Below, one piece after another: positions 26,662-34,767 of a stretch of DNA of 64,000 nucleotides. The stretch lies in the NCBI GenBank assembly GCA_017461985.1, contig JAFTSA010000005.1, forward strand, positions 59,803-123,802. The letters are read 5' to 3'. The stretch is from Clostridia bacterium. Its GTDB lineage: Bacteria; Bacillota; Clostridia; Christensenellales; CAG-917. Every line of letters begins with the position of its first letter. The first letter of the stretch is position 1. The notes under the pieces were generated by a model. The model searched no databases. It was not told the DNA's origin and saw only the letters and a program-made list of their open reading frames with translations. The position numbers were made by a program, and so were the translations under genes.

Positions 26662-26901
26662 ATGGTTAAAATCAGACTTACACGTATGGGCGCAAAGAAA
26701 GCACCTTTCTATCGTATCGTAGCAGTTGACAGCCGCAAGGCACGTGACGGCGAATACATCGAACAAATCGGTTATTATAATCCCGTTGCACAACCCAAAG
26801 TTGTTGTCATCGACAGCGAAATCGCAAAGAAGTGGCTTGCAAACGGCGCACAACCCACCGAAACAGTCCGTGACCTCTTCAAGGCAAACGGCATCCTGTA
26901 A
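26662..26901 (+). CDS. rpsP: 30S ribosomal protein S16
   Basis: A 79-residue protein starting [20 protein letters not shown], the S16 signature, with [21 protein letters not shown] precedes the ATG. It begins the tight block rpsP-khpA-rimM-trmD. Confidence 0.97.
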   Translation: MVKIRLTRMGAKKAPFYRIVAVDSRKARDGEYIEQIGYYNPVAQPKVVVIDSEIAKKWLANGAQPTETVRDLFKANGIL

Positions 26902-26903
26902 TT

Positions 26904-27134
26904 ATGGTAGAACTTGTTGAATATTTGGTGGCCAATCTCGTCCCCGGCGGAGACTACGAAATCGAACTTCGCGAAAACGGTGACGAGAGCGACATCGTTA
27001 TCGTGATTGCCAAAAAGGACATCGGCAAAGTTATCGGCAAGTCAGGCAGAATTGCAAAGTCAATCCGCACACTTGTGAAGGCTGCAAGCGCAAAGGGCGC
27101 AGTGAAATACAACGTAGTCATCGAAGAAAGATAA
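26904..27134 (+). CDS. khpA: KH-domain RNA-binding protein KhpA (YlqC)
   Basis: A 76-residue single KH domain protein with the GxxG loop in IGKVIGKSGRIAKSIRTLV. In Firmicutes KhpA pairs with KhpB to bind many RNAs and affects cell elongation. It starts 2 bases after rpsP and its stop overlaps the rimM start (TAATG). Confidence 0.94.
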   Translation: MVELVEYLVANLVPGGDYEIELRENGDESDIVIVIAKKDIGKVIGKSGRIAKSIRTLVKAASAKGAVKYNVVIEER

Positions 27135-27643
27135 TGAAGACCGAATTCCTCGTGGGCAAAGCACTTCGTCCCCGTGGACTGAAAGGCGAGATTCGTTTTG
27201 AATTGTACACGGGCGACCCCAGTCGCTTCCGCTCAATCAAACATTTACGACTTGGCGACACCACCTTTGACGTTGAAAAAATCTCCGTCGAAGGTGATTT
27301 TGCCTATATCAAATTTGTAGGTATTGACACAGTTGAGAGCGCAGAAACCTACCGCGGAAAGAGCCTTTATGCTCTCCGCAGTGAATTGCCCAAGTTGAAA
27401 GGTGACAGAGTGTACATCTCTGACATTATGGGCGCAGACGTCATCGTTGACGGTGACTGCATTGGAGAACTTGTTGACGTCCTTCAATATGGCTCGGCAG
27501 ACGTCTACGTGGTGAAACTTGTGGGCAACGGCACAGTCAATTTCCCCGCTCTCAAAGAAGTTGTCAAATCTTACGACGTAGAAAAGGGTGAAATCATCCT
27601 TGACGGCAGATTCTTCTCAAGAGTTGCCGTCTACAACAATTGA
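27134..27643 (+). CDS. rimM: 16S rRNA processing protein RimM
   Basis: Assembly factor for the 30S head, binding S19. The 169 residues have the N-terminal VGKALRPRGLKGEIRFELYT motif and a C-terminal PRC-barrel domain (ISDIMGADVIVDGDCIGELV). Its ATG shares bases with the khpA stop. Confidence 0.94.
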   Translation: MKTEFLVGKALRPRGLKGEIRFELYTGDPSRFRSIKHLRLGDTTFDVEKISVEGDFAYIKFVGIDTVESAETYRGKSLYALRSELPKLKGDRVYISDIMGADVIVDGDCIGELVDVLQYGSADVYVVKLVGNGTVNFPALKEVVKSYDVEKGEIILDGRFFSRVAVYNN

Positions 27644-27644
27644 T

Positions 27645-28319
27645 ATGAAATTTGAGATCCTGACCATATTCCCCGAATATTTTGGCGTGCTTTCCCAAAG
27701 CCTCATAGGCAAGGCAATTAGGGAAGGTGTTTTGGACGTTTCAGTCACAAACATCCGTGACTACTCCAAGGACAAACACTCCAAGACAGACGACTACCCC
27801 TATGGCGGTGGTGCAGGTATGGTTATGACTCCCGACCCTGTTGTCAGTGCAATCGAGGCAGTTGACCCCGACCACAAACTGAAACGTATTTATCTTTCCC
27901 CCAAGGGCAAACAACTGAAACAAGCCCTTGTTGAGGACCTTGCCAAAGAAGAGCAAGGGCTTTTGCTCCTTTGCGGTGACTATGAAGGCATTGATGAAAG
28001 AATCATTGATCTTTGCATTGATGAGGAAATCTCCATCGGTGACTACGTGCTCACCGGCGGTGAACTTCCTGCCCTTGTGCTTATCAACGCAGTGGCAAGA
28101 TACGTTGACGGTGTTTTAGGCTCAAGTGAAAGCACCAATGAGGAAAGTTTCTCAAACGGACTTTTGGAATATCCTCACTACACCCGCCCTGCAGTCTATC
28201 GTGGACTGAAAGTCCCCGAAGTCTTGCAAAGTGGCAACCACGGCGAAATCGCAAAGTGGAGAAAAGAGCAATCTCTCCGCATCACCCGTGAACGTCGCCC
28301 CGACCTTTTAGATCATTGA
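27645..28319 (+). CDS. trmD: tRNA (guanine37-N1)-methyltransferase TrmD
   Basis: Methylates G37 next to the anticodon and so prevents frameshifting. The 224-residue SPOUT enzyme shows MKFEILTIFPEYF, YGGGAGMVM, the SAM-knot segment LLCGDYEGIDERI and SIGDYVLTGGELPA. ATG follows the rimM stop by one base. In most Firmicutes rplS is next; here a serpin gene follows instead. Stop codon TGA. Confidence 0.97.
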   Translation: MKFEILTIFPEYFGVLSQSLIGKAIREGVLDVSVTNIRDYSKDKHSKTDDYPYGGGAGMVMTPDPVVSAIEAVDPDHKLKRIYLSPKGKQLKQALVEDLAKEEQGLLLLCGDYEGIDERIIDLCIDEEISIGDYVLTGGELPALVLINAVARYVDGVLGSSESTNEESFSNGLLEYPHYTRPAVYRGLKVPEVLQSGNHGEIAKWRKEQSLRITRERRPDLLDH

Positions 28320-28354
28320 TTTTTCGGCATCTAAGCCGCTCTTTTAAGTATTTA

Positions 28355-28383
28355 TTGACAATCACCTACACATATAGTAAAAT
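28355..28383 (+). promoter_or_regulatory. Promoter of the serpin gene
   Basis: TTGACA, 17-nt spacer, TAAAAT, 57 nt upstream of the ATG. Confidence 0.82.
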
Positions 28384-28388
28384 GAGAA

Positions 28389-28423
28389 AAACGCTTGACC
28401 TTCTGGCAAGTTTTTTTGCGTTT
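28389..28423 (+). promoter_or_regulatory. Terminator-like hairpin between promoter and serpin start
   Basis: Stem CTTGACC / GGCAAG (one bulge), then T7, itself enclosed by AAACGC / GCGTTT. It may end the trmD operon or attenuate serpin mRNA. Confidence 0.5.
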
Positions 28424-28439
28424 CAACGGAGGTGAAAAT

Positions 28440-29702
28440 ATGAAAGGAATCATCAAAACGCTGGCAGTTGTTTTGCTTTTGATATTTGCCGTGACGTCAT
28501 TTGTTGCTTGCAATAATTCTGCCCCTGAAAATCTAGCAGGGGAAAAGGTTGTTTTTGCTGCAGACGTCGATATCAATGGCGTTTTAGGGGCAAGCAAAAA
28601 CGTGGATGCCTATTATTCCTTTGGCGCGGATTTGCTGACAAGTCTTTATGCCAGTGACAACGCTATGATTTCACCATTGTCAATTTATCTTGCGCTCTCA
28701 ATGGTGTATAATGCTGCTGAAGGTGACACACGAGCAGGTATGGCTGAAGCGCTTGGTCTAGAAGAAACAGAGTTGAATTTGTTTTGTGGTTATTTGTACA
28801 GTTATTTTATGGAGAACGACGAAAACACTGCCACAAAAATTGCAAACTCAATTTGGATAAACAAGTCGTCCAGTGTTCAACCCAAGCAAAGTTTTCTTGA
28901 TGTAAACTCAACTTACTATGGTGCGGACGCCTTTAGGACTGAGTTCAACAACGGTGCAATCGAGGATATGAACAAGTGGGTTGAAGACAACACTGACGGC
29001 ATAATCAAAAATATGATAGACCAACTCAGTGCGGATGCTTGTATGGTCCTCCTCAACACAGTTCTGTTTGAGGGAATTTGGTATGATAATGACAATGGCG
29101 GTCTTTATGAGTTTGACCGTGTTTTCACCCATGCAGACGGCAGTGAAGAAACCCGCACTTTTATCAACCCCTTTGGGAAAATGGGCAGATATTATTACTC
29201 TGACAACGCAAAGGCAGTTCGTGCTGTTTTCAAAGAGAGATATTATTTCTTAGGCATTCTTCCCAATGGCACTCTTGATGAGTACATGAATATCTTTGAC
29301 GGCAGCGAATTGAAGCAGTTGTTGACCAATTATGAAACGGGTTATGACGTATATTCAAGCGTTCCCACCTTTGAATATGATTACTCTGCAAACCTCAACA
29401 ATTACTTCAAGTCAAACGGTATGGGCTTGGCATTTGACCCAGCAAAAGCGGATTTAACAAGGGGATTCACTGTGCCTAACGGCTACAATCCCTACATCAG
29501 TGACATATCTCACAAAACAAACATTGCTCTTACAAGGCACGGCGTGACTGCCGCAGCATCCACAAAGGTTGAGGTAGGTGCTGGCTCAGCAGCGCCGGTT
29601 GAAAGACCAAAAATGTATTTGCACCTTGACCGACCCTTCTTGTTCTGCATAATTGACGCACAGTTCAATTTGCCTATATTCATCGGTACGTTCAACGGCT
29701 AA
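28440..29702 (+). CDS. Serpin-family protease inhibitor lipoprotein
   Basis: A 420-residue protein with a lipoprotein signal peptide ending VTSFVAC, so it is probably tethered outside the membrane. It has serpin landmarks: ISPLSIYLALSMVYNAAEGDT (helix B), MNKWVEDNTDGIIKNMI, VLLNTVLFEGIWY, and the hinge GVTAAASTKV before the reactive loop, followed by PFLFCIID near the C-terminus. The hinge keeps small residues, expected of an inhibitory serpin. By counting from the hinge, the scissile bond would fall around the GAGSAA segment. A target serine or cysteine protease (host, competitor or own) is probable but unknown. GGAGG precedes the ATG at 28440. Confidence 0.9.
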   Translation: MKGIIKTLAVVLLLIFAVTSFVACNNSAPENLAGEKVVFAADVDINGVLGASKNVDAYYSFGADLLTSLYASDNAMISPLSIYLALSMVYNAAEGDTRAGMAEALGLEETELNLFCGYLYSYFMENDENTATKIANSIWINKSSSVQPKQSFLDVNSTYYGADAFRTEFNNGAIEDMNKWVEDNTDGIIKNMIDQLSADACMVLLNTVLFEGIWYDNDNGGLYEFDRVFTHADGSEETRTFINPFGKMGRYYYSDNAKAVRAVFKERYYFLGILPNGTLDEYMNIFDGSELKQLLTNYETGYDVYSSVPTFEYDYSANLNNYFKSNGMGLAFDPAKADLTRGFTVPNGYNPYISDISHKTNIALTRHGVTAAASTKVEVGAGSAAPVERPKMYLHLDRPFLFCIIDAQFNLPIFIGTFNG

Positions 29703-29732
29703 GAGCGGATTTCATCAATCAATTCAACTATG

Positions 29733-29761
29733 TTGCAAATTTTTTGGAAATGGTGTATGAT
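29733..29761 (+). promoter_or_regulatory. Promoter of rbgA-rnhB-yraN
   Basis: TTGCAA, 17-nt spacer, TATGAT, 44 nt upstream of the rbgA ATG. Confidence 0.75.
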
Positions 29762-29792
29762 ATATGTACACCATTTTCTACTTAAGTAGAAA
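29749..29792 (+). promoter_or_regulatory. Two adjacent palindromes over the rbgA promoter and leader
   Basis: AATGGTGTA (29749-29757) and its exact inverse TACACCATT (29767-29775) flank the -10 and start site. A perfect 18-bp palindrome TTTCTACTTAAGTAGAAA follows at 29775-29792. They look like operator sites or RNA hairpins; no matching regulator is encoded nearby. Confidence 0.6.
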
Positions 29793-29804
29793 CAAGGAGT
29801 TGTT

Positions 29805-30635
29805 ATGCACATTCAATGGTTCCCAGGACATATGACAAAAGCAATCCGCATGATGGAGGAAAATCTTCGTCTTGTGGATTCTCTCATATACGTCATTGAC
29901 GCAAGAGCTGTCTATTCCTGCGCAAACCCTCTTCTTGACAAACTCATCGTAGGCAAAAACGTTCTTTACGTCTTCAACAAGTGCGACTTGGTTGAAAAGC
30001 AAGACCTTGACAAATGGATTGCTCTCTATGAAAAGATGGGCAAGCCCTGTGTCAGAGTGGTTGGCACTTCAGGAGATTGCACAGCAATAGTGAAGAAACT
30101 GAAAGAAATCAACGCCTACAAACTTCAACGTTTTGCCGAAAAGGGCGCAAAAGTCAGTATACGTGCAATGGTTGTAGGCGTGCCCAACAGCGGAAAGTCC
30201 ACAATCATCAACTCAATGGTGGGCAAGGCAAAGGCCGTCACCGGTGATAGACCCGGCGTCACAAGAGGCAAACAATGGCTTTCAATTGACGGAGTTGACT
30301 TCCTTGACACCCCCGGCACGCTGTGGGGCAAGTTTGAGGATCAAAAGGTGGCGCATCACCTAGCATACATTGGCAGTATCCGTGACGATATCCTTGACAC
30401 AGGTGATTTGTGCTTTGACTTCCTTGAAGAAATCAAGGTCACTTATCCTCAAAACCTTATGGATAGATATGGACTTAAAGAAATGCCCGAGGGCACCCTT
30501 GAGCTTATGGACGCCATTGCACTTTCTCGTGGATACAAAATCCGTGGGGGAGAAGTTGACTATGACCGCACCGCAAGGACAGTCATTGACGACTTTAGAA
30601 AGGGCAGACTCGGCAAAATTATCCTTGAAAAATAA
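29805..30635 (+). CDS. rbgA: Ribosome biogenesis GTPase RbgA (YlqF)
   Basis: GTPase needed for a late step of 50S assembly. The 276 residues show the circularly permuted order typical of the family: N-terminal WFPGHMTKA, then G4 NKCD, then G1 GVPNSGKST and G3 DTPGTLW. The C-terminal helical domain binds RNA. AAGGAG precedes the ATG. rnhB follows after 20 bp. Confidence 0.95.
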   Translation: MHIQWFPGHMTKAIRMMEENLRLVDSLIYVIDARAVYSCANPLLDKLIVGKNVLYVFNKCDLVEKQDLDKWIALYEKMGKPCVRVVGTSGDCTAIVKKLKEINAYKLQRFAEKGAKVSIRAMVVGVPNSGKSTIINSMVGKAKAVTGDRPGVTRGKQWLSIDGVDFLDTPGTLWGKFEDQKVAHHLAYIGSIRDDILDTGDLCFDFLEEIKVTYPQNLMDRYGLKEMPEGTLELMDAIALSRGYKIRGGEVDYDRTARTVIDDFRKGRLGKIILEK

Positions 30636-30655
30636 TCGGTTTTTGGTGGTAAACT

Positions 30656-31264
30656 ATGGTTGACGTACACGAACTTTTGGAATATGAAAAGAAGTGCTTG
30701 GACGCTGGCTACAAGTATATTTGTGGCGTAGACGAAGTGGGCAGAGGACCTCTTGCAGGCCCTGTCACTTGCACTGCTGTCATTATGCCTCTTGACGATC
30801 TTATCCAAGGTGTCAACGACTCAAAGAAGGTGTCAAAAAACAAGCGTATCAAACTCTATGATGTCATCATGGAGAAGGCAATCGCAGTGAACACGGTGTC
30901 TTATGATAACCACCAAATTGACGAAATGAACATTTTGGAAGCCACCAAGGCCTGTATGAAAGATGCCATTATGGGGCTTTCAGTCAAACCCGACATCGTC
31001 CTAGTCGATGCGTTGAAACTTGATATCCCCTACAAGACAATGGGCATCATCAAAGGAGACGCACTGTCATATTCAATCGCCTCAGCAAGCATTGTTGCCA
31101 AGGTGACAAGAGACAAATTTATGTTCGAGATGGCAGAGAAGCACCCTGAATATGACTTTCAAAACAACGTTGGTTACGGCACCGCAAAGCACATTGCAGC
31201 GCTGAAAGAATTTGGCCCTACACCAATTCACCGCAAGACTTTCATCAAGAATTTTGTAAAGTAA
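30656..31264 (+). CDS. rnhB: Ribonuclease HII
   Basis: Removes RNA from RNA-DNA hybrids and single ribonucleotides from DNA. The 202-residue protein has the type 2 RNase H active-site motif CGVDEVGRGPLAGP, the further acidic site VLVDALKL, and AKVTRDKFM. Followed by yraN after 1 base. Confidence 0.95.
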   Translation: MVDVHELLEYEKKCLDAGYKYICGVDEVGRGPLAGPVTCTAVIMPLDDLIQGVNDSKKVSKNKRIKLYDVIMEKAIAVNTVSYDNHQIDEMNILEATKACMKDAIMGLSVKPDIVLVDALKLDIPYKTMGIIKGDALSYSIASASIVAKVTRDKFMFEMAEKHPEYDFQNNVGYGTAKHIAALKEFGPTPIHRKTFIKNFVK

Positions 31265-31265
31265 T

Positions 31266-31619
31266 ATGCGCAACCTCAACACAAAAGCAATAGGGGACAT
31301 CGGTGAAGAAATCGCAGTCCTGCACCTTATTCACAAGGGCTACAAAATCCTTGAACGCAACGCTGAGTACAGCGGTGTGGAGATTGACATCATAGCCAAG
31401 GACGGCAAAACTCTTGTGTTTTGCGAGGTGAAAACAAGAAACAACGTGGCTTTTGGCAGACCTGTTGAGGCAGTCACAAGACAAAAGCAACTGAGATATA
31501 TCCAAGGCGCAAAGGGCTATATCCTGTCAAACAGAGTGAAGAACACAGATATTCGTTTTGACGTAATCGAGGTTTTAGAGGACGAAATCAACCACATAAA
31601 AGCTGCATTTGAGTGCTGA
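31266..31619 (+). CDS. yraN: YraN family endonuclease-like protein (UPF0102)
   Basis: A 117-residue protein of the restriction-endonuclease-like fold with GDIGEEIAVLHLIHKGY, EIDIIAKDGKTLVFCEVKTR (the D...E-x-K catalytic pattern) and RQKQLRYIQGA. Its function is not established; gene neighbourhood with rnhB suggests nucleic acid maintenance. Ends with TGA just ahead of the second dispersed repeat. Confidence 0.9.
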   Translation: MRNLNTKAIGDIGEEIAVLHLIHKGYKILERNAEYSGVEIDIIAKDGKTLVFCEVKTRNNVAFGRPVEAVTRQKQLRYIQGAKGYILSNRVKNTDIRFDVIEVLEDEINHIKAAFEC

Positions 31620-31665
31620 CTTGAAATTCTCTCCATGCTAGCCTTGTTTATCCCGTAAGAGAATA

Positions 31666-31888
31666 TGTCCCCCTTCCTCACGTGTTTCCCCCTTCTGCCA
31701 TACGGCAGAGCCCTACGGGCAGGGCAACACTCGGCTCTCGCACATTAAGCGGCGTCGCCTCATTGTGCCACTCGTTGCACTGGTGCAAAAAAAAACAGAG
31801 CGCACCCGCAACTTCGTACTCTTGTCTGGTGCTCGGCGCTCCCTTCCTCGTCGCCGCTGCTCCTCGCGTTCCGTCTTCGAACGAGCAA
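31666..31888 (+). repeat. Dispersed repeat, copy 2
   Basis: Same orientation and nearly the same length as 7283-7504, and closely similar throughout, with differences mostly single substitutions and a few small indels in the central A-rich run. It lies between yraN and the rplS promoter, at the point where gene order departs from the usual trmD-rplS-rbgA arrangement. Short antisense or sense reading frames here are not convincing genes. Confidence 0.8.
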
Positions 31889-31935
31889 ACGTTTATGAAA
31901 AAAACAAGTTTTTTCAATAATGGTGTTGAAATTGC

Positions 31936-31964
31936 TTGTATAAAAATTTTATATATGTTAATAT
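31936..31964 (+). promoter_or_regulatory. Promoter of rplS
   Basis: TTGTAT, 17-nt spacer, TAATAT, about 77 nt upstream of rplS. Confidence 0.7.
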
Positions 31965-31969
31965 ATCAC

Positions 31970-32031
31970 GCGTGACTCGGGTGTTCCGCCGGCAGAAGAA
32001 ATCTGTTGTGAACACTTTGTAATATAGGAGG
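31970..32031 (+). ncRNA. Structured leader of rplS, probable L19 leader
   Basis: GTGTTC (31981-31986) pairs with GAACAC (32010-32015), enclosing an inner CAGA / TCTG stem, and is followed at once by the AGGAGG ribosome binding site. Firmicutes rplS mRNAs are known to carry an autoregulatory L19 leader; assignment to that family is from structure and position only. Confidence 0.6.
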
Positions 32032-32040
32032 TTTAGTCAA

Positions 32041-32385
32041 ATGAGCAACATTATCGACACATTGGAAAAAGAGGGTATGAAACAAAATCTGCCCGAACTC
32101 GCAATCGGTGACCAAGTCAAAGTCTTCGTCAAGGTTAAGGAAGGCGACAAGGAAAGACTTCAAAGCTATGAAGGCACAATCATCGCATTCAAAAACGGTG
32201 GCATCCGTGAAACAGTCACAGTTCGTCGTGTGACCTACGGTGTTGGCGTCGAAAGAACTTTCCCCATCCACTCACCCAAAGTTGACCACATCGAAGTCGT
32301 CAGACACGGTAAAGTCCGCAGAGCAAAACTTTATTATCTCCGTGAGAGAACAGGTAAGGCTGCAAAACTCAAGGAAGTTAGATAA
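32041..32385 (+). CDS. rplS: 50S ribosomal protein L19
   Basis: A 114-residue protein with [44 protein letters not shown] and the C-terminal [17 protein letters not shown], all L19 signatures. It contacts the 30S-50S interface. It is displaced from its usual site after trmD and is only 11 bp ahead of a large membrane lipoprotein gene, so the two are probably co-transcribed. Confidence 0.97.
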   Translation: MSNIIDTLEKEGMKQNLPELAIGDQVKVFVKVKEGDKERLQSYEGTIIAFKNGGIRETVTVRRVTYGVGVERTFPIHSPKVDHIEVVRHGKVRRAKLYYLRERTGKAAKLKEVR

Positions 32386-32396
32386 GGAAAACAACA

Positions 32397-34619
32397 ATGA
32401 AGAAAAGATTATTTGTCATCTTCGCAATGGTGCTGGTTTCAATACTGGCACTTTTTGCATTTTCGGCTTGCAATTTGAACGAAGTGCCTTATGACACCGA
32501 ACTTGTCACAAACGGCACTTTTGACGAATTTACAACCGCCGACAAAAACACGGTGTCCATTGACGGATGGCGTGTTTCATCAACATGGGATTCAAAGAGG
32601 TCCGCATATGAACTGAAGTATAGTTCAGAAGGCGAGCAATTCTTGAAGATTGAAAATAGCAGTGCAGGTTATGCATATCTCTATCAACAAATCAAAGTTG
32701 ACAGAAACGCAACCTACCGTGTCACAGTTGACATCAAACTTGATGGCTCAGTGAAGAAAGGTCAAGATGAAGTCTATTACGGCGCATACGTGTCCTTCCT
32801 TGAAAACACCAGCTATCGTTTTGTTGAACAACGTGAATACTACAACAATCCCGAAACAGCCAACTGGAAGAGCCTGACTTTCTACGTCAAGGCAACCAAC
32901 ACTGACTATCTCACAATTTGCCTTGCACTTGGCGGTGAAAACGGCGCAGCAAAAGGCGTTGCTTTCTATGACAACGTGTCAATGATGAAGGTTGAGTCAG
33001 TGCCCGAAGGCGTTTCAGTGACCAACTTCAAGAAGTCAGACATCGTCCGCTACAACATCAACGTTTCAGGCATTTTGTTTGTCACAATGCTTTGCTTGTT
33101 CGGCGTCATCGTCCTTGCAGGCGGTTACGTCCTTGTGAGAAGACTCTATTCAAAGCAAAACGCATTCCTCAACTTCAACCAAGTTGGCGCAACAGTGACA
33201 GCAGGCGGCAAAGTGTCCGCAGTGAAAAAGGTGACAGGTCATCCCGCATTTGTTGCAACAATGCTTGCAGTGGGTGCATTCCTCGTCAATCTTGTCTTCC
33301 TTCTTGCAATGTACGGCTTTGGCAGTGAAATGAACTACACCGTCAACCTTGCACTGAAGATGGCACAAAATGGTGGCGTACTTAATGCTTTCACAACCTA
33401 CGCCAACACCTTGAAGACCACCTCACCCGGCACACTTTATATCCTCGCAATCGTTGGAGCAGCAGGCAAGAATTTGTCCTATGCAGACATCGCAGTGCTT
33501 ATCCGCCTTGTCAACACCCTTGCAACAGTTGCAACAGTGGTGATGATTTATCTCTATGGCAGAAAGTACGTTGGCGACCGCACATCAACCATCTTTGCAG
33601 CAGTGTACGCACTCCTTCCCATTACACTCATTATGGGCGGACTTGATCACACCTTCACCGCAGTGCTTGTAGCACTCCTTGTTGGCGCAATGATTCTTCT
33701 CGTAGAGAAGAAATATCTTGCAACCTATCTTGTCTTTGCACTTGCAATCGTTCTTGACGTGAGAGCAATGGCACTTGCAACCCTTGCACTTGTCTATATG
33801 GGATACAGATACTATCGTGATGATAGCGACCTCAAGAAATTCACTGCAAACCGCGCAATGATCATCTTCGGTCTTATCGGTGCATTTGCTGTCGTCTATC
33901 TCCTCACACTGCCTGCAGCCCTCAATCACGTTTCAAACGGCAAGCCTTTCTACGGTTTCACACTCCTTGCAAATCAAGTGACAGGCAACAACGTCATGAC
34001 AGACAACGCACTTGGCTTGTTTGGTATGGCAGCACAAAACGAAAAGCCCATGAACAGGATTGCATCAATCCTCAACGTGGTTGTCATCATAGTCATCTTC
34101 CTGTACGTTGCAACCCTCTATTTCAAGAACCGCAACAAGCAAGAAGTTTTGATGCTGGCATCCTTCACATTTGCCCTCATCTCAGTCATCACCTTGAAGG
34201 TTGATTACACCTATCTCTTCTTGGCACTGGCACTTGGCTTCATCTACACAATGATAAGCGGTGAAAAGAGAATGTATGGCATCTTGGCAGGATATTCAGT
34301 TCTTGCATTCCTCAACGTTGGTCAACTTATGAGCAACAGCGGATTTGTGGCATCATCAATCTACTTTGACGATTTCTTCCGCACAGCCAACACAACCGCA
34401 TACTTTGCAAACTATGAAACAACAAGCCCTGAGTTCATCGTGTTCAGCATCTTCACAGTGCTCCTCACCATCTACTACGCATACGTCAGCTACTCAATCG
34501 CCAACAATGGCAAGAGAGTAGATATCCCTGCAATGCCCGACAAGTTTAGAACAACTCTTGTTGCATGGTTCAAGGACGTACCCGGACACGTTGCATCACT
34601 TTTCAAGAAGGAAAACTAA
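32397..34619 (+). CDS. Lipoprotein with CBM-like domain and polytopic GT-C-like membrane domain
   Basis: A 740-residue protein. The signal peptide ends LFAFSAC (lipobox). Residues about 35-205 form a beta-sandwich-like domain resembling CBM4/9 or similar sugar-binding modules: VTNGTFDEF...W, YLYQQIKVDRNATYRVTVDI, and a closing YDNVSM. From about residue 220 on there are roughly a dozen hydrophobic segments, with a layout reminiscent of GT-C glycosyltransferases or mannosyltransferase-like proteins (an early extracellular loop with E/D, HTFTA, DVRAMALA). The catalytic acid of GT-C enzymes cannot be placed with confidence. It may transfer or sense surface glycans. Domain fusion to a lipoprotein N-terminus is unusual. 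Confidence 0.6.
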   Translation: MKKRLFVIFAMVLVSILALFAFSACNLNEVPYDTELVTNGTFDEFTTADKNTVSIDGWRVSSTWDSKRSAYELKYSSEGEQFLKIENSSAGYAYLYQQIKVDRNATYRVTVDIKLDGSVKKGQDEVYYGAYVSFLENTSYRFVEQREYYNNPETANWKSLTFYVKATNTDYLTICLALGGENGAAKGVAFYDNVSMMKVESVPEGVSVTNFKKSDIVRYNINVSGILFVTMLCLFGVIVLAGGYVLVRRLYSKQNAFLNFNQVGATVTAGGKVSAVKKVTGHPAFVATMLAVGAFLVNLVFLLAMYGFGSEMNYTVNLALKMAQNGGVLNAFTTYANTLKTTSPGTLYILAIVGAAGKNLSYADIAVLIRLVNTLATVATVVMIYLYGRKYVGDRTSTIFAAVYALLPITLIMGGLDHTFTAVLVALLVGAMILLVEKKYLATYLVFALAIVLDVRAMALATLALVYMGYRYYRDDSDLKKFTANRAMIIFGLIGAFAVVYLLTLPAALNHVSNGKPFYGFTLLANQVTGNNVMTDNALGLFGMAAQNEKPMNRIASILNVVVIIVIFLYVATLYFKNRNKQEVLMLASFTFALISVITLKVDYTYLFLALALGFIYTMISGEKRMYGILAGYSVLAFLNVGQLMSNSGFVASSIYFDDFFRTANTTAYFANYETTSPEFIVFSIFTVLLTIYYAYVSYSIANNGKRVDIPAMPDKFRTTLVAWFKDVPGHVASLFKKEN

Positions 34620-34637
34620 TTGAAAACACAAAACAAA

Positions 34638-34664
34638 AAGGACTGCACCAGCAGTCCTTTTTTT
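34638..34664 (+). terminator. Terminator after the rplS/lipoprotein operon
   Basis: Stem AAGGACTGC / GCAGTCCTT, loop ACCA, then T run. Confidence 0.9.
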
Positions 34665-34720
34665 GTACAAACTTTTATATCAAAACAAAATTGTTGCAAC
34701 TTATCAACCAAAGAAAACAT

Positions 34721-34752
34721 AAAAAATAAAAGCCACCGATTTCGGTGGCTTT
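34721..34752 (-). terminator. Terminator of the glycerophosphodiesterase gene
   Basis: Stem AAGCCACCGA / TCGGTGGCTT; on the minus strand it is followed by a T-rich run. Confidence 0.85.
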
Positions 34753-34767
34753 ATTCTTTGAATAAAC

